The translations under genes and the position numbers were made by a program. The notes below the pieces were generated by a model, which worked only from the letters and a program-made list of their open reading frames with translations, did no database searches and was not told the DNA's origin. Shown here piece after piece: positions 7,737 through 16,324 of a stretch of DNA of 43,465 nt. Numbering within the stretch: the first letter of the stretch is position 1; every line of letters starts with the position of its first letter. This DNA comes from JBMNCR01 sp049366695. Lineage in GTDB: Bacteria; Bacillota; Clostridia; Eubacteriales; Alkalibacteraceae. The stretch is taken from NCBI GenBank assembly GCA_049366695.1, contig JBMNCR010000057.1, forward strand, positions 1 through 43,465. Direction: 5' to 3'.

Positions 7737-9290
7737 TTAACTAACTAAATTTAAAATTACTAGAATGCTATTTGTTATATTATCTTTTTCAATATTAATA
7801 GTTTTAATATCTTCAGTTACTTCAGTAATTTTAGGAATCATACTCTGAATATTATTTATTATGTCCATAAATGAATCTACAGCATTATTAATTACTGAAA
7901 TCTGATCGTTAATTTTTGTATTCATGTTATCTGTGGTTTCAACAACCAAATTATTTTCTTCTGATATATTTTCGATTAAACTATTTATGCTATTAAGCGA
8001 AGTTTTTGATTGTTCAGCTAAATTTCTTATTTCTTCGGCAACTATAGCAAATCCTCTTCCTTCTTCTCCCGCTCTTGCAGCTTCGATAGCAGCATTTAAA
8101 GCGAGAAGATTTGTTTGATCTGAAATGTTATTTATAAGATTAATAATGTCGCTAATTTTATATAACAGCTTGCCCAAAGTCATAATTTTCTCCTTAACAT
8201 GAGAGAATGATACATTTATTTCTTTTATTGAGCTTTCAAGCTGTCTCAAATCTTGGCTAGAATTATTCACTTTTGAGTTAATAGATGATATGTTAGTATT
8301 CACATCTTTTATTACATTAGATGCTATATCAATTTTGCACCCAAAGGTTTCTACAATAATATTTAAATTATTCATCTCTCTAGTCTGTGAATTCGCCCCT
8401 TCTGAAACTTCTTGAACTTTGAATGTTACATCCTGTGATGATGTTGCTATCTCTTCAGAAATTGCTGATAGATTTTTAATACTTTCAGATACTGTTAAAG
8501 ATAATTCATTTATAACTTTTAACATGCCTATACTATTTACTCTTAAGGAATTTATCGATTCCCCAATTTCACTAAATTCATCTTTGCTATCAATTTTCAC
8601 CTCTGAAGTATAATCTCCTTGGGACATTTTAGCTAAAACTGATTTTACAATATTTACACTATTAGAAATATTTTTTGATAAAAATATGCCTAGGAAAATT
8701 GACAACACTAACATAACTATCTCCACTGTTATTAAGGATGTATTAATAGTGGATCTTATTTCTAAAAAATCTTGAATATCCTTATCTGCTCCAATAATTG
8801 CAACTATTTCTCCTGTAGAGTTTTTTATTGGTGCATAAGCTGAAATAAATATTCCATTTTTATCAGTTACTAGTTTTTTTGTATAAGTAATTTTTCCTTG
8901 CAAAGCTGAAATCATCTCATCTTCTAAATCGTACACAGCACCGATTGGCGTTGTATCTATCAAAGACGAATCTACTAGCATTTCAGCGGTGTTTTCTTCG
9001 CTACGAATCATAGTATATAGGTACGTAACATCGATATCATTTTTATATAACACCAATGTATTTTGAACAGATAAATATTCATTACTTTGCATTGATTCAT
9101 TACGTTTTACTGATTGTAGCTTTTCCCCATCAACTAGATTCATTGCACCTTTTACTGACTCTGCTAGTTCTCCTTGCATTTTTGACATCATAGAATTGAA
9201 AATCAAATAATTTGTTATTAGTAATACTACCATTGACAATAAAAAAATAGACATAATAATTTTTAAAATTTTTATTCCCAGTTTGCCCAT
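7737..9290 (-). CDS. Methyl-accepting chemotaxis protein
   Basis: A 517-residue transmembrane chemoreceptor. Transmembrane segment 1 is at about 8-30. An extracellular sensor of about 150 residues follows, with a Cache-like pattern (YAPIKNSTGEIVAIIGAD). Transmembrane segment 2 is at about 185-205, then HAMP (about 206-258), then the long helical signalling domain. The conserved CheA/CheW-binding hairpin is near residues 390-420 (LNAAIEAARAGEEGRGFAIVAEEIRNLAEQS). The ATG is preceded by GAGAGGTG. It is monocistronic with its own terminator. The protein ends soon after the second helical arm and has no CheR-tethering pentapeptide. The ligand is unknown. Confidence 0.93.
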   Translation of the reverse strand: MGKLGIKILKIIMSIFLLSMVVLLITNYLIFNSMMSKMQGELAESVKGAMNLVDGEKLQSVKRNESMQSNEYLSVQNTLVLYKNDIDVTYLYTMIRSEENTAEMLVDSSLIDTTPIGAVYDLEDEMISALQGKITYTKKLVTDKNGIFISAYAPIKNSTGEIVAIIGADKDIQDFLEIRSTINTSLITVEIVMLVLSIFLGIFLSKNISNSVNIVKSVLAKMSQGDYTSEVKIDSKDEFSEIGESINSLRVNSIGMLKVINELSLTVSESIKNLSAISEEIATSSQDVTFKVQEVSEGANSQTREMNNLNIIVETFGCKIDIASNVIKDVNTNISSINSKVNNSSQDLRQLESSIKEINVSFSHVKEKIMTLGKLLYKISDIINLINNISDQTNLLALNAAIEAARAGEEGRGFAIVAEEIRNLAEQSKTSLNSINSLIENISEENNLVVETTDNMNTKINDQISVINNAVDSFMDIINNIQSMIPKITEVTEDIKTINIEKDNITNSILVILNLVS

Positions 9291-9386
9291 AATACACCTC
9301 TCGTCATAATAAAAATTTTTATATTATTTAATATCGAATATATTCTTTTTTTTTAATATCACTAACTTATGTTTCTTTAATAAATA

Positions 9387-9418
9387 TAAAAAAAACAAGA
9401 CTTAAACTTTGTCTTGTT
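9387..9418 (-). terminator. Terminator of the lar operon
   Basis: AACAAGAC and GTCTTGTT pair across a 9-base loop. On the minus strand the stem is followed by a run of Ts. It lies about 70 bases after the larB stop. Confidence 0.85.
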
Positions 9419-9488
9419 CTATATTCATTTTTCTATATTTCATTTTTTTCCATTAATAAACACTTATCTCATTAAATCATATAGTATC

Positions 9489-10235
9489 TTATAGTTTATT
9501 TATCATGCTAGCCATATAACCTGCACCAAATCCATTATCAATATTCAATACAGATACACCACTTGCACAGCTATTTAACATCGAAAGAAGTGCTGCGATA
9601 CCTCCGAAATTTGCTCCATATCCCACGCTTGTAGGTACAGCTAATACTGGTTTTGAAACTAAACCTCCTATTACACTTGCTAAAGCTCCTTCCATTCCTG
9701 CTACTGCTATAATAACTTTAGCATCCATAATAATATCTAAATTATCCAATAATCTATGTATGCCTGCAACTCCTACATCATATACCCTTTCCACTTTGTT
9801 CCCTAGCATTTCACTAGTTATTGCTGCCTCTTCTGCTACAGGTATATCAGATGTTCCTCCTGTTACTACTGATATATGTGAATTCGTCATATCTATGATT
9901 TTTTGTTTTACGGTCAACATTTTTGATAGTGGATCATATCTCACTTGTGGACAGATTTTTTTTATTTTATTATACATTTCTTCAGTTGCTCTAGTACCAA
10001 TAACATTATTTCCTCTTGACACCATAGTTTTAAATATCTCATATACTTGATCGGTTGTCTTGCTTGCACAATAAATTACTTCAGGATAGCCTTGACGTAA
10101 TTGTCTATGATTATCAATTTTAGCAAATCCTAAATCCTCATATGGTAGTTTTTTAAGACTATCTAAGGCACTTTCTACAGTGATATTGTTTTCTTTTACT
10201 CCATTTAATAGTTTTCTTAATTCATTCTTATTCAT
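9489..10235 (-). CDS. larB: LarB, nicotinate adenine dinucleotide carboxylase/hydrolase
   Basis: A 248-residue enzyme for the first step of nickel-pincer nucleotide (NPN) cofactor synthesis: carboxylation of the pyridinium ring of NaAD and hydrolysis to P2CMN. The C-terminal two thirds resemble PurE-type carboxylases, with glycine-rich motifs VVTGGTSDIPVAEEA and AVPTSVGYGANFGG visible. Length is normal. The ATG at 10235 overlaps the larE stop by 4 bases (ATGA), showing translational coupling in the order larC-larE-larB. Confidence 0.95.
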   Translation of the reverse strand: MNKNELRKLLNGVKENNITVESALDSLKKLPYEDLGFAKIDNHRQLRQGYPEVIYCASKTTDQVYEIFKTMVSRGNNVIGTRATEEMYNKIKKICPQVRYDPLSKMLTVKQKIIDMTNSHISVVTGGTSDIPVAEEAAITSEMLGNKVERVYDVGVAGIHRLLDNLDIIMDAKVIIAVAGMEGALASVIGGLVSKPVLAVPTSVGYGANFGGIAALLSMLNSCASGVSVLNIDNGFGAGYMASMINKL

Positions 10236-11029
10236 AATATTACCTCGTTTTGGCTTCCCATTCGATAACCCTCTAAATCCAAAGTTACATAAGAAAAACC
10301 TATTTTTTTTAACTCTTGATTGATCTGCCTTAACCGGTTAACATCAAGAATTTTTTCCATTTCATTTGAAGGAATTTCTATTCTTGCAACTTTTCCATGC
10401 ATCCTTACTCTAACACTATGAAATCCTTGCTTGATCAAATAACACTCACTATTTTCAATCATTCTAAGGTCTTGTACTGTTACTTCCTGTCCATATTGAA
10501 TTCGAGATAATATACATGCATATGCCGGTTTATTCCATGTTTTTAAATTTAATCTTTTAGACAAATCTCTTATTTCATTTTTTGTAAACTTTAATTCCAT
10601 CAATGGGCTTAAAACATTTAGCTCTTTAAGTGCTTTTAAACCTGGTCTATAATCTTTAGTATCATCAATATTACTGCCATCTAAAACATAATCAATATTA
10701 TTATTAATACAATATTCAATTATCTTTTGAAATATTTTTTTTTTGCATATATAACATCTATCATTAGGATTATATTTTATTTCTGGCATAATTTTCTCTT
10801 CTAGAATAATTTGTTTTACATTTATATCTTCGGCAAGTTTAATAGCTTCGTTTATTTCCCATTGTAAATGAAAAGGAGCTTTTATTGTAATTGCCACAGT
10901 TTTATTTCCTAACGCCTCATAAGCTGCCTTTAAAAGGAAAGTACTATCAACACCACCCGAAAAAGCAATTGCTACATTCCCAAGCGTTCTAATGTAGTCT
11001 TTTAATTCTTCATATCGATTCAAATCCAT
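10232..11029 (-). CDS. larE: LarE, sulfur transferase of NPN cofactor synthesis
   Basis: A 265-residue PP-loop ATPase that adenylates P2CMN and inserts sulfur to give the dithiocarboxylate. The PP-loop SGGVDST is at about residues 22-28. Cysteines at DRCYICKK and at AYACILSR are visible. The second is in the region of the sacrificial cysteine of the Lactiplantibacillus enzyme; three cysteines in total would also fit the [4Fe-4S]-type LarE that recycles sulfur. The start is the ATG at 11029, with AAGGAG 7 bases upstream; an in-frame TTG two codons earlier is too close to that site. It begins 2 bases after the larC stop. Confidence 0.95.
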   Translation of the reverse strand: MDLNRYEELKDYIRTLGNVAIAFSGGVDSTFLLKAAYEALGNKTVAITIKAPFHLQWEINEAIKLAEDINVKQIILEEKIMPEIKYNPNDRCYICKKKIFQKIIEYCINNNIDYVLDGSNIDDTKDYRPGLKALKELNVLSPLMELKFTKNEIRDLSKRLNLKTWNKPAYACILSRIQYGQEVTVQDLRMIENSECYLIKQGFHSVRVRMHGKVARIEIPSNEMEKILDVNRLRQINQELKKIGFSYVTLDLEGYRMGSQNEVIL

Positions 11030-11031
11030 TT

Positions 11032-12210
11032 TCAATCTCCTTCGTATAAAGATTTATAACAATCATTTATTATATTGTACACTTTTTCCAAAGACATATT
11101 ATTATTCTTTGCAATACTTTTACAATCCTCAAACTCAGGTTTATATTTAATTTCTACTCCACCCTTCATTGCTATCTTTATATTTACATCTCCATAAGGT
11201 GTATTTAACTTTTCTACTTTTCTATCTAATTCTAGTTTTTCTACTGGATAACTTCTTAAACCAATAGTACTTGTTTCATTAATAATAATTTCTTCCATCT
11301 TTTCAGTTAATGTACCTATACATAGTACACTTAATGTTATGGCAGGTCTGCCTTTTTTCATAATCATTGGAGTAATCCAAGCATCCATTGCTCCTGCCTC
11401 CAATAATTTTTCAACTACATATGGTAAAATTTCAGGGTTACCATCATCAATATTGCATTCTATTTTTTTGCAAATTGGTTTTATTTTTCCTTGTTTGCCC
11501 GTACATACTCTTAATACATTTGGGATATCATTATCTCTTTTTCCTAAGCCGTATCCTATTTTTTCAATAATGAAATCTTCTATTATACAAATTTCATCAG
11601 CTAATACCTTTACTATTGCAGCACCTGTTGGCGTAGTCATTTCCTTCTCAATTGTCCCTTGAGATATTGGTATCCCTCTTAATATTTCTGCTGTAGCTGG
11701 CGCAGGTACAGGTAATAGTCCATGAGCACAATTAACGTATCCCTTTCCAACTACTATATTCGAAAATATTATCCTTTCAGGCTTTAAATAATCTATACAT
11801 ATAGCCGCACCTACTACATCAATTATTGAGTCCATAGAACCAACTTCATGAAAATGAATTTCTTCAATATTCTTATTATGTATTTTAGATTCTGCTAATG
11901 CTATTTCATTAAATATTTTCTTGCTTAAATTTTTTGTTTGTTCATTTAATCCACTATTATTAATTAACTCTTTTATAAAACTATAATTTCTACTTTTTAA
12001 TTTTTTATCATATTCTTTTACCAGTACATTTACTTTAGTTCCTGATATTCCCTTTTTTTTATCTCTAAAGATTTCTAAGTCATATCCATCTAAATTCAAT
12101 TTCTTTAACTCAGTTATTAAGTACTGTTCACTAATACCCACGTCTATCATAGCACCTAAAAACATATCTCCACTAATACCTGAAAAACAATCAAAATATA
12201 AAATTTCCAA
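11032..12210 (-). CDS. larC: LarC, nickel insertase (single full-length frame)
   Basis: A 392-residue CTP-dependent cyclometallase that inserts Ni into the pincer nucleotide. The family start (ILYFDCFSGISGDM), a His-containing HFHEVGSMDSIID motif, and the C-terminal part (IECNIDDGNPE, IMKKGRPAI) are all in one frame. In Lactiplantibacillus the gene is split into larC1/larC2 and joined by frameshifting; here it is continuous. The start is set at the TTG at 12210, because GGAGG at 12219-12223 lies 8 bases upstream and the family begins at this point. An in-frame ATG at 12225 would overlap that ribosome site. It is the first gene of the operon. No lactate racemase larA is in the window. Confidence 0.95.
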   Translation of the reverse strand: MEILYFDCFSGISGDMFLGAMIDVGISEQYLITELKKLNLDGYDLEIFRDKKKGISGTKVNVLVKEYDKKLKSRNYSFIKELINNSGLNEQTKNLSKKIFNEIALAESKIHNKNIEEIHFHEVGSMDSIIDVVGAAICIDYLKPERIIFSNIVVGKGYVNCAHGLLPVPAPATAEILRGIPISQGTIEKEMTTPTGAAIVKVLADEICIIEDFIIEKIGYGLGKRDNDIPNVLRVCTGKQGKIKPICKKIECNIDDGNPEILPYVVEKLLEAGAMDAWITPMIMKKGRPAITLSVLCIGTLTEKMEEIIINETSTIGLRSYPVEKLELDRKVEKLNTPYGDVNIKIAMKGGVEIKYKPEFEDCKSIAKNNNMSLEKVYNIINDCYKSLYEGD

Positions 12211-12577
12211 ACCATATTCCTCCATATTTTACGTTTATACTAAAAAAGACTTATTAACAATAAAATCAATAAGTTAAATTATACCCATATTCCGATAGCT
12301 AATAAATATTATCGAATACTATTTGCAATTTATAAACGTACTAAATAATAATTGCTCGTAAATAGAGTATATTTCTCTTATATAAATACTAACTTACATT
12401 ATTTCTAATATCAATAAGTAAATAACATATACACCACTCTATATGAAAATACTAAATAGTTTATTAACTTAACAAGAGAGGTATTCTCGTAAAACAAAAA
12501 TACTTTAGTTTATAAACACACGCCTAATTCATCTGAAAATGCACTGTTTGGTATTCCCAAACAATGCATTTAAAATT
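12211..12577. other. Intergenic region upstream of the lar operon
   Basis: An AT-rich gap of 367 bases between the larC start and the fprA stop. It holds the fprA terminator at its right end and presumably the lar promoter. No gene and no recognisable operator was seen. Confidence 0.5.
12537..12570 (-). terminator. Terminator after fprA
   Basis: AATGCACTGTTTGG pairs with CCAAACAATGCATT with one mismatch. On the minus strand it is followed by TTTTC, just after the fprA stop. Confidence 0.65.
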
Positions 12578-13768
12578 TTATTTAATTTCATCTACAAATT
12601 TTTTTCCAAACTCTAAACATCTATTTAAAGCATCATCATCAGGATTCCACATTTCTCTTATTCCTTGATTCATTACTTCAAAACCACATTTATTTAACTC
12701 TTCATTAAGTATTTTTACAGATTCTCCACTCCATCCATAAGTTCCGAATGCAGCAGCTTTCTTATTTTTAAACCCTAAACCTTTTATCATTTCAATATTT
12801 CCTGCTATGGAATACAATATCCCTTTATTTATTGTGGACGATCCCACTAGTATTGCCTTAGATTTAAATATTTGCACCATGATATCATTTTTATCTGTTA
12901 TTGAACAATTATATAATTTCACACTAACATCTTTATCCGATTTTTTAATCCCTTTTCCTATAGCTTCTGCCATTCTTCTAGTGCCATCCCACATGGTATC
13001 ATAAATAATAGTTATTTGATTTTCTTGATAATCATCTGCCCACTTTAAGTATTGTTCTACTATTTGCTCTGGATTGTCTCTCCATATGATACCATGACTT
13101 GGGCATATTATATCAATAGGATAATTATAACTTAACACCTCATTGATCTTTCTTGTCACAAAACTACTAAATGGCGTAAGTATATTTGTATAATATTTAA
13201 GTGCCTCTTGATACAATTCAGCTTTATCAACAGAATCATTAAATAAATTTTCAGAGGCATAATGCTGACCAAAAGCGTCATTGCTAAATAAAATATTTTC
13301 TCCACTCATATAAGTAAACATAGTGTCAGGCCAATGCAACATCTTAGCTTCAATAAAAATTAATTTATTATCACCTATATCAAGAATATCTCCAGTTTTA
13401 ACAGTAACAAAGTTCCAATCAGTATGGTAATGTCCCTTTAATGATTTTACAGCATTTGCAGAACAATATATGGGAGTATCAGGTATTTCCCTCATTAATT
13501 CTACCAAAGCTCCACTATGATCAATTTCACCATGATTGATTACAATATAATCAATTTCTTTTAAATTAATTTCCTTTTTTAAATTACTAATGAATTCTTT
13601 ATCATATGGAAGCCAAGCAGTATCTATTAAAACATTTTTCTCATCTCTTATTAAATAAGAATTATATGATGATCCCCTATGAGTAGAGTACTCATCACCA
13701 TGAAATTTTCTTAATTCCCAATCTATTTTTCCTACCCATGTTACCTTCTCTGTTATTTTATAATTCAT
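12578..13768 (-). CDS. fprA: Flavodiiron protein FprA (A-type)
   Basis: A 396-residue cytoplasmic enzyme that reduces O2 to water and/or NO to N2O, protecting anaerobes. The N-terminal metallo-beta-lactamase-like domain carries the diiron ligands: NHGEIDHSG (HxExDH), MLHWPDTM, SNDAFGQH and CPSHGIIW. The flavodoxin domain (about 255-396) has the FMN phosphate loop YDTMWDGTRRMA and STINKGI. No rubredoxin domain is fused, so it is the two-domain class. The start was chosen at 13768 (MNYKITEKV), where GGAGGATGG precedes the ATG. Monocistronic. Together with hcp it gives the cell oxidative/nitrosative defence. Confidence 0.95.
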   Translation of the reverse strand: MNYKITEKVTWVGKIDWELRKFHGDEYSTHRGSSYNSYLIRDEKNVLIDTAWLPYDKEFISNLKKEINLKEIDYIVINHGEIDHSGALVELMREIPDTPIYCSANAVKSLKGHYHTDWNFVTVKTGDILDIGDNKLIFIEAKMLHWPDTMFTYMSGENILFSNDAFGQHYASENLFNDSVDKAELYQEALKYYTNILTPFSSFVTRKINEVLSYNYPIDIICPSHGIIWRDNPEQIVEQYLKWADDYQENQITIIYDTMWDGTRRMAEAIGKGIKKSDKDVSVKLYNCSITDKNDIMVQIFKSKAILVGSSTINKGILYSIAGNIEMIKGLGFKNKKAAAFGTYGWSGESVKILNEELNKCGFEVMNQGIREMWNPDDDALNRCLEFGKKFVDEIK

Positions 13769-13876
13769 AAAACCATCCTCCATTTACTTATTCCTCATAG
13801 CATATTTGGATATTTAAAATATTATTTCTAAAGTAATAATAAATCCATGCTATTATTTATAACCAAATCTATCGTG

Positions 13877-14671
13877 TTAAATCATTATTTTTAATATATT
13901 TCTAGCATTTTCTCCCAATATTAACTTTAATTCATCATTATCAATATCTAATTTTTTTAATTCACTTATCTCTTTCTCTTGGTCTGTCCAGGGTGAATCA
14001 GATGCAAATAATACTTTATTCACCCCATGATCTTTTATTAGTTGTGTCATTTTTTTATATCCTAAATACGATAAAGATGATGAAGTATCAATATATATGT
14101 CTTCACCAATTAAGTATTTTTCTGCCTCTTTCCATGCTCTAAATCCACCCATATGTGCTGCTATTATATTTCCATTTGGAAATAACCTAATAATACTTTT
14201 CAATCCTTTAGCAGTACTATTATCACTATGTGTAATTAAATCGTTACCCATGTGAAATAAAATAATTAATCCATTTTTAAAAACTTCTTCATAAATGGGA
14301 TACATTCTTTCATCATCAATTTCAAAACCTTGATCATTTGGATGTATTTTAATACCTTTTATTTTATTCTCTTTTAAATACATTATTTCTTCATGCCACA
14401 AATTATAGTCTGGATGAATAGTCCCAAATGATAAAATCTTTTCATCTTGAACTTTTACTGCCCATCTATTTATATTTTTGGTCTGTTCAGCTTTTGTAGC
14501 TATGTTTTGTAATATACTTATATCAACTTTACTTTTTATCATTGATTTTTTTAAATTATTAATAGTACCATCTGTATAAACCATTGCTAATTGTGATTTT
14601 TCCTTTAATATCTTCATTGCTTTAGGAGCAATTTCTTGAGGAAAACAATGTGTGTGTACGTCAATTATCAT
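13877..14671 (-). CDS. Amidohydrolase family 2 (ACMSD-like TIM barrel)
   Basis: A 264-residue metal-dependent hydrolase or decarboxylase of unknown substrate. The N-terminal metal motif is DVHTHCFP. Other superfamily signatures are GIKIHPNDQGF, a His in ILFHMGN, AAHMGGFRAW, and the late aspartate in LFASDSPWTDQ. Length is at the short end of the family but all motifs are present, so it looks complete. AGGAGGCTTAC precedes the ATG. It lies 108 bases upstream of fprA on the same strand, possibly one transcription unit. The substrate cannot be inferred from context. Confidence 0.85.
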   Translation of the reverse strand: MIIDVHTHCFPQEIAPKAMKILKEKSQLAMVYTDGTINNLKKSMIKSKVDISILQNIATKAEQTKNINRWAVKVQDEKILSFGTIHPDYNLWHEEIMYLKENKIKGIKIHPNDQGFEIDDERMYPIYEEVFKNGLIILFHMGNDLITHSDNSTAKGLKSIIRLFPNGNIIAAHMGGFRAWKEAEKYLIGEDIYIDTSSSLSYLGYKKMTQLIKDHGVNKVLFASDSPWTDQEKEISELKKLDIDNDELKLILGENARNILKIMI

Positions 14672-14832
14672 GTAAGCCTCCTATTTTTTTCTGAAAATAC
14701 TATATTAATATTACCATAAATATAAAAACATAGTAACTACAAAGAAACTATAGTGTCTAAGTTGAACAAATCTACATTTATAATATTTTTAAAAGCACAT
14801 AAATTTAGTTAAAAGTAATCTTTGTCGATTTA

Positions 14833-14841
14833 TGGTATAAT
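14833..14841 (+). promoter_or_regulatory. Extended -10 promoter of the EAL-HDOD gene
   Basis: TGGTATAAT is a consensus extended -10 element (TGn TATAAT), located about 97 bases before the start codon. No matching -35 is needed for this class and none is obvious. The resulting leader of about 90 bases shows no recognised riboswitch. Confidence 0.6.
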
Positions 14842-14937
14842 ATGATACAATATTAATAAATAATATTTACTTTACTATTTATTTAAAGTCCTCAACATTT
14901 CGACTAGCTAACAAGTCTTTTTTTAAAGGAGTAATTG

Positions 14938-16146
14938 ATGGAAATATTTCTAGCAAGACAACCGATCTTTGATATTTATAAAAGAGTAATTGGTTATGAA
15001 TTATTATATAGAAGTGATCGAGCCTTTAATTTTTTTAATCAAATAAATGGGGATATTGCTACCTCTACTGTGATCAGTAATAGTATAAATATGAATTTAA
15101 GTACTTTATCAAATAATAAAAAAGTATTTATTAATTTTACTGAAAAATTATTAAATGATGAAGTAGCTACATTACTACCAAAAGAGTTACTAGTTATCGA
15201 AATATTAGAAAACATTGTGCCTAATGAACACTTAATTAGTAAATGTAGAAAATTAAAAGAAAATGGTTATACACTCGCCTTAGATGATTTTATTTATAAT
15301 AAGAAGTATTTACCATTGATTGAAATATCAAATATATTAAAAGTAGATTTTCTTAAAACATCTATTCAAGATAAAATTTCTCTTGTTAGAAAATTTTCTT
15401 CTTATGATCGAAAATTATTAGCTGAAAAAATTGAAACTAATCAAGATTTTGAGATGGCAAAAAAAATGGGCTACACATTATTTCAAGGTTATTTTTTTTG
15501 CAAACCAGAAATAATAGCTTCAAAAAAAATATCACCTGTAAAACTTAATTATATAAGATTAATTAGAAGTGTTTATCAATGTGAACCTAATTTTAATTGT
15601 GTTGCAAATATAATAAAAAAAGATATGTCTTTAACTTACGAACTATTAAGACTAATCAACTGTTTGAAGTTCTATAGAGGTAATAAAATAACTTCTATTA
15701 ATCATGCCGTATCTTTACTAGGATTAGAAGAAATTAAAAAATGGGTGTCCTTGCTTAGCTTACGTATCATAGGCGAGGATAAACCTCTAGAAACTGTTAG
15801 ATACTCCTTTATCAGAGCAAAATTCTGTGAATTAATGGCTCCAAATTTTGGATTTATTAATAGAGAATCAGAATTATTTTTAACTGGCTTATTTTCTTTA
15901 ATTGATGTATTAATGGATCGTCAAATAGAAGAAATAATTAACGAGTTGCCTATATCAGATGATATTAAAGATACTTTATTACAAAACAATGGTCCTTTTA
16001 AGGACATCATAAGTTTAATTTCATCTTGCGAAAAAGCACAATGGGATAACATTGAATTTATTGCAAAATCAAATAATCTTATTTTAAAAGACATATATCA
16101 GATTTATATGAAATCAATTAAATGGGTTGAGGATTATCTTTTGTAA
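14938..16146 (+). CDS. EAL-HDOD signalling protein (YuxH/CdgJ type)
   Basis: A 402-residue cytoplasmic protein. The EAL domain (about 1-200) retains most signature positions: GYELLYRS (the EAL-motif Glu), FINFTE (Asn), LVIEILE (Glu), LALDDF (Asp-Asp), LKVDFLK, AEKIET and FQGYFF. The HDOD domain (about 200-400) has the helical pattern with INHAVSLLGLEEIKKW. It could hydrolyse or bind c-di-GMP; many EAL-HDOD proteins are effectors rather than enzymes. The start is the ATG at 14938 (AAAGGAG 6 bases before), one codon after an in-frame TTG. Convergent with the diguanylate cyclase next door. Confidence 0.9.
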   Translation: MEIFLARQPIFDIYKRVIGYELLYRSDRAFNFFNQINGDIATSTVISNSINMNLSTLSNNKKVFINFTEKLLNDEVATLLPKELLVIEILENIVPNEHLISKCRKLKENGYTLALDDFIYNKKYLPLIEISNILKVDFLKTSIQDKISLVRKFSSYDRKLLAEKIETNQDFEMAKKMGYTLFQGYFFCKPEIIASKKISPVKLNYIRLIRSVYQCEPNFNCVANIIKKDMSLTYELLRLINCLKFYRGNKITSINHAVSLLGLEEIKKWVSLLSLRIIGEDKPLETVRYSFIRAKFCELMAPNFGFINRESELFLTGLFSLIDVLMDRQIEEIINELPISDDIKDTLLQNNGPFKDIISLISSCEKAQWDNIEFIAKSNNLILKDIYQIYMKSIKWVEDYLL

Positions 16147-16181
16147 CTATTATAATATTATGAATTATAATAATAATATAT

Positions 16182-16223
16182 AAATCCATAGAACAATTTA
16201 AAAAATCGTCCTATGGATTTTAT
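16182..16223 (+). terminator. Terminator between the convergent c-di-GMP genes
   Basis: AAATCCATAG and CTATGGATTT pair perfectly over 10 bp across an 18-base loop. The stem is followed on the plus strand by TTATG, a weak T-run. It lies just after the EAL-HDOD stop. Confidence 0.5.
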
Positions 16224-16324
16224 GCTACTGCTTATATCCCGGTTGGCAAATCGGTATTATTTATCTGCTCTCTACATAGTATTCTACTGTACTTCTGAAG
16301 GTGACAATTTTCTTATACCCATAC

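Noticed and set aside
11032..12210. Programmed frameshift in larC, as in Lactiplantibacillus
   Set aside because: Both halves of LarC are in one uninterrupted frame, so none is needed.
14842..14937. c-di-GMP riboswitch in the leader of the EAL-HDOD gene
   Set aside because: The leader is about 90 bases and lacks the conserved GEMM core and the tetraloop/receptor elements.
16225..16324. Regulatory RNA after the EAL gene (ACCGATTTGCCAACCGGG on the minus strand)
   Set aside because: The short GC-rich segment shows only weak pairing and matches no RNA family I know.
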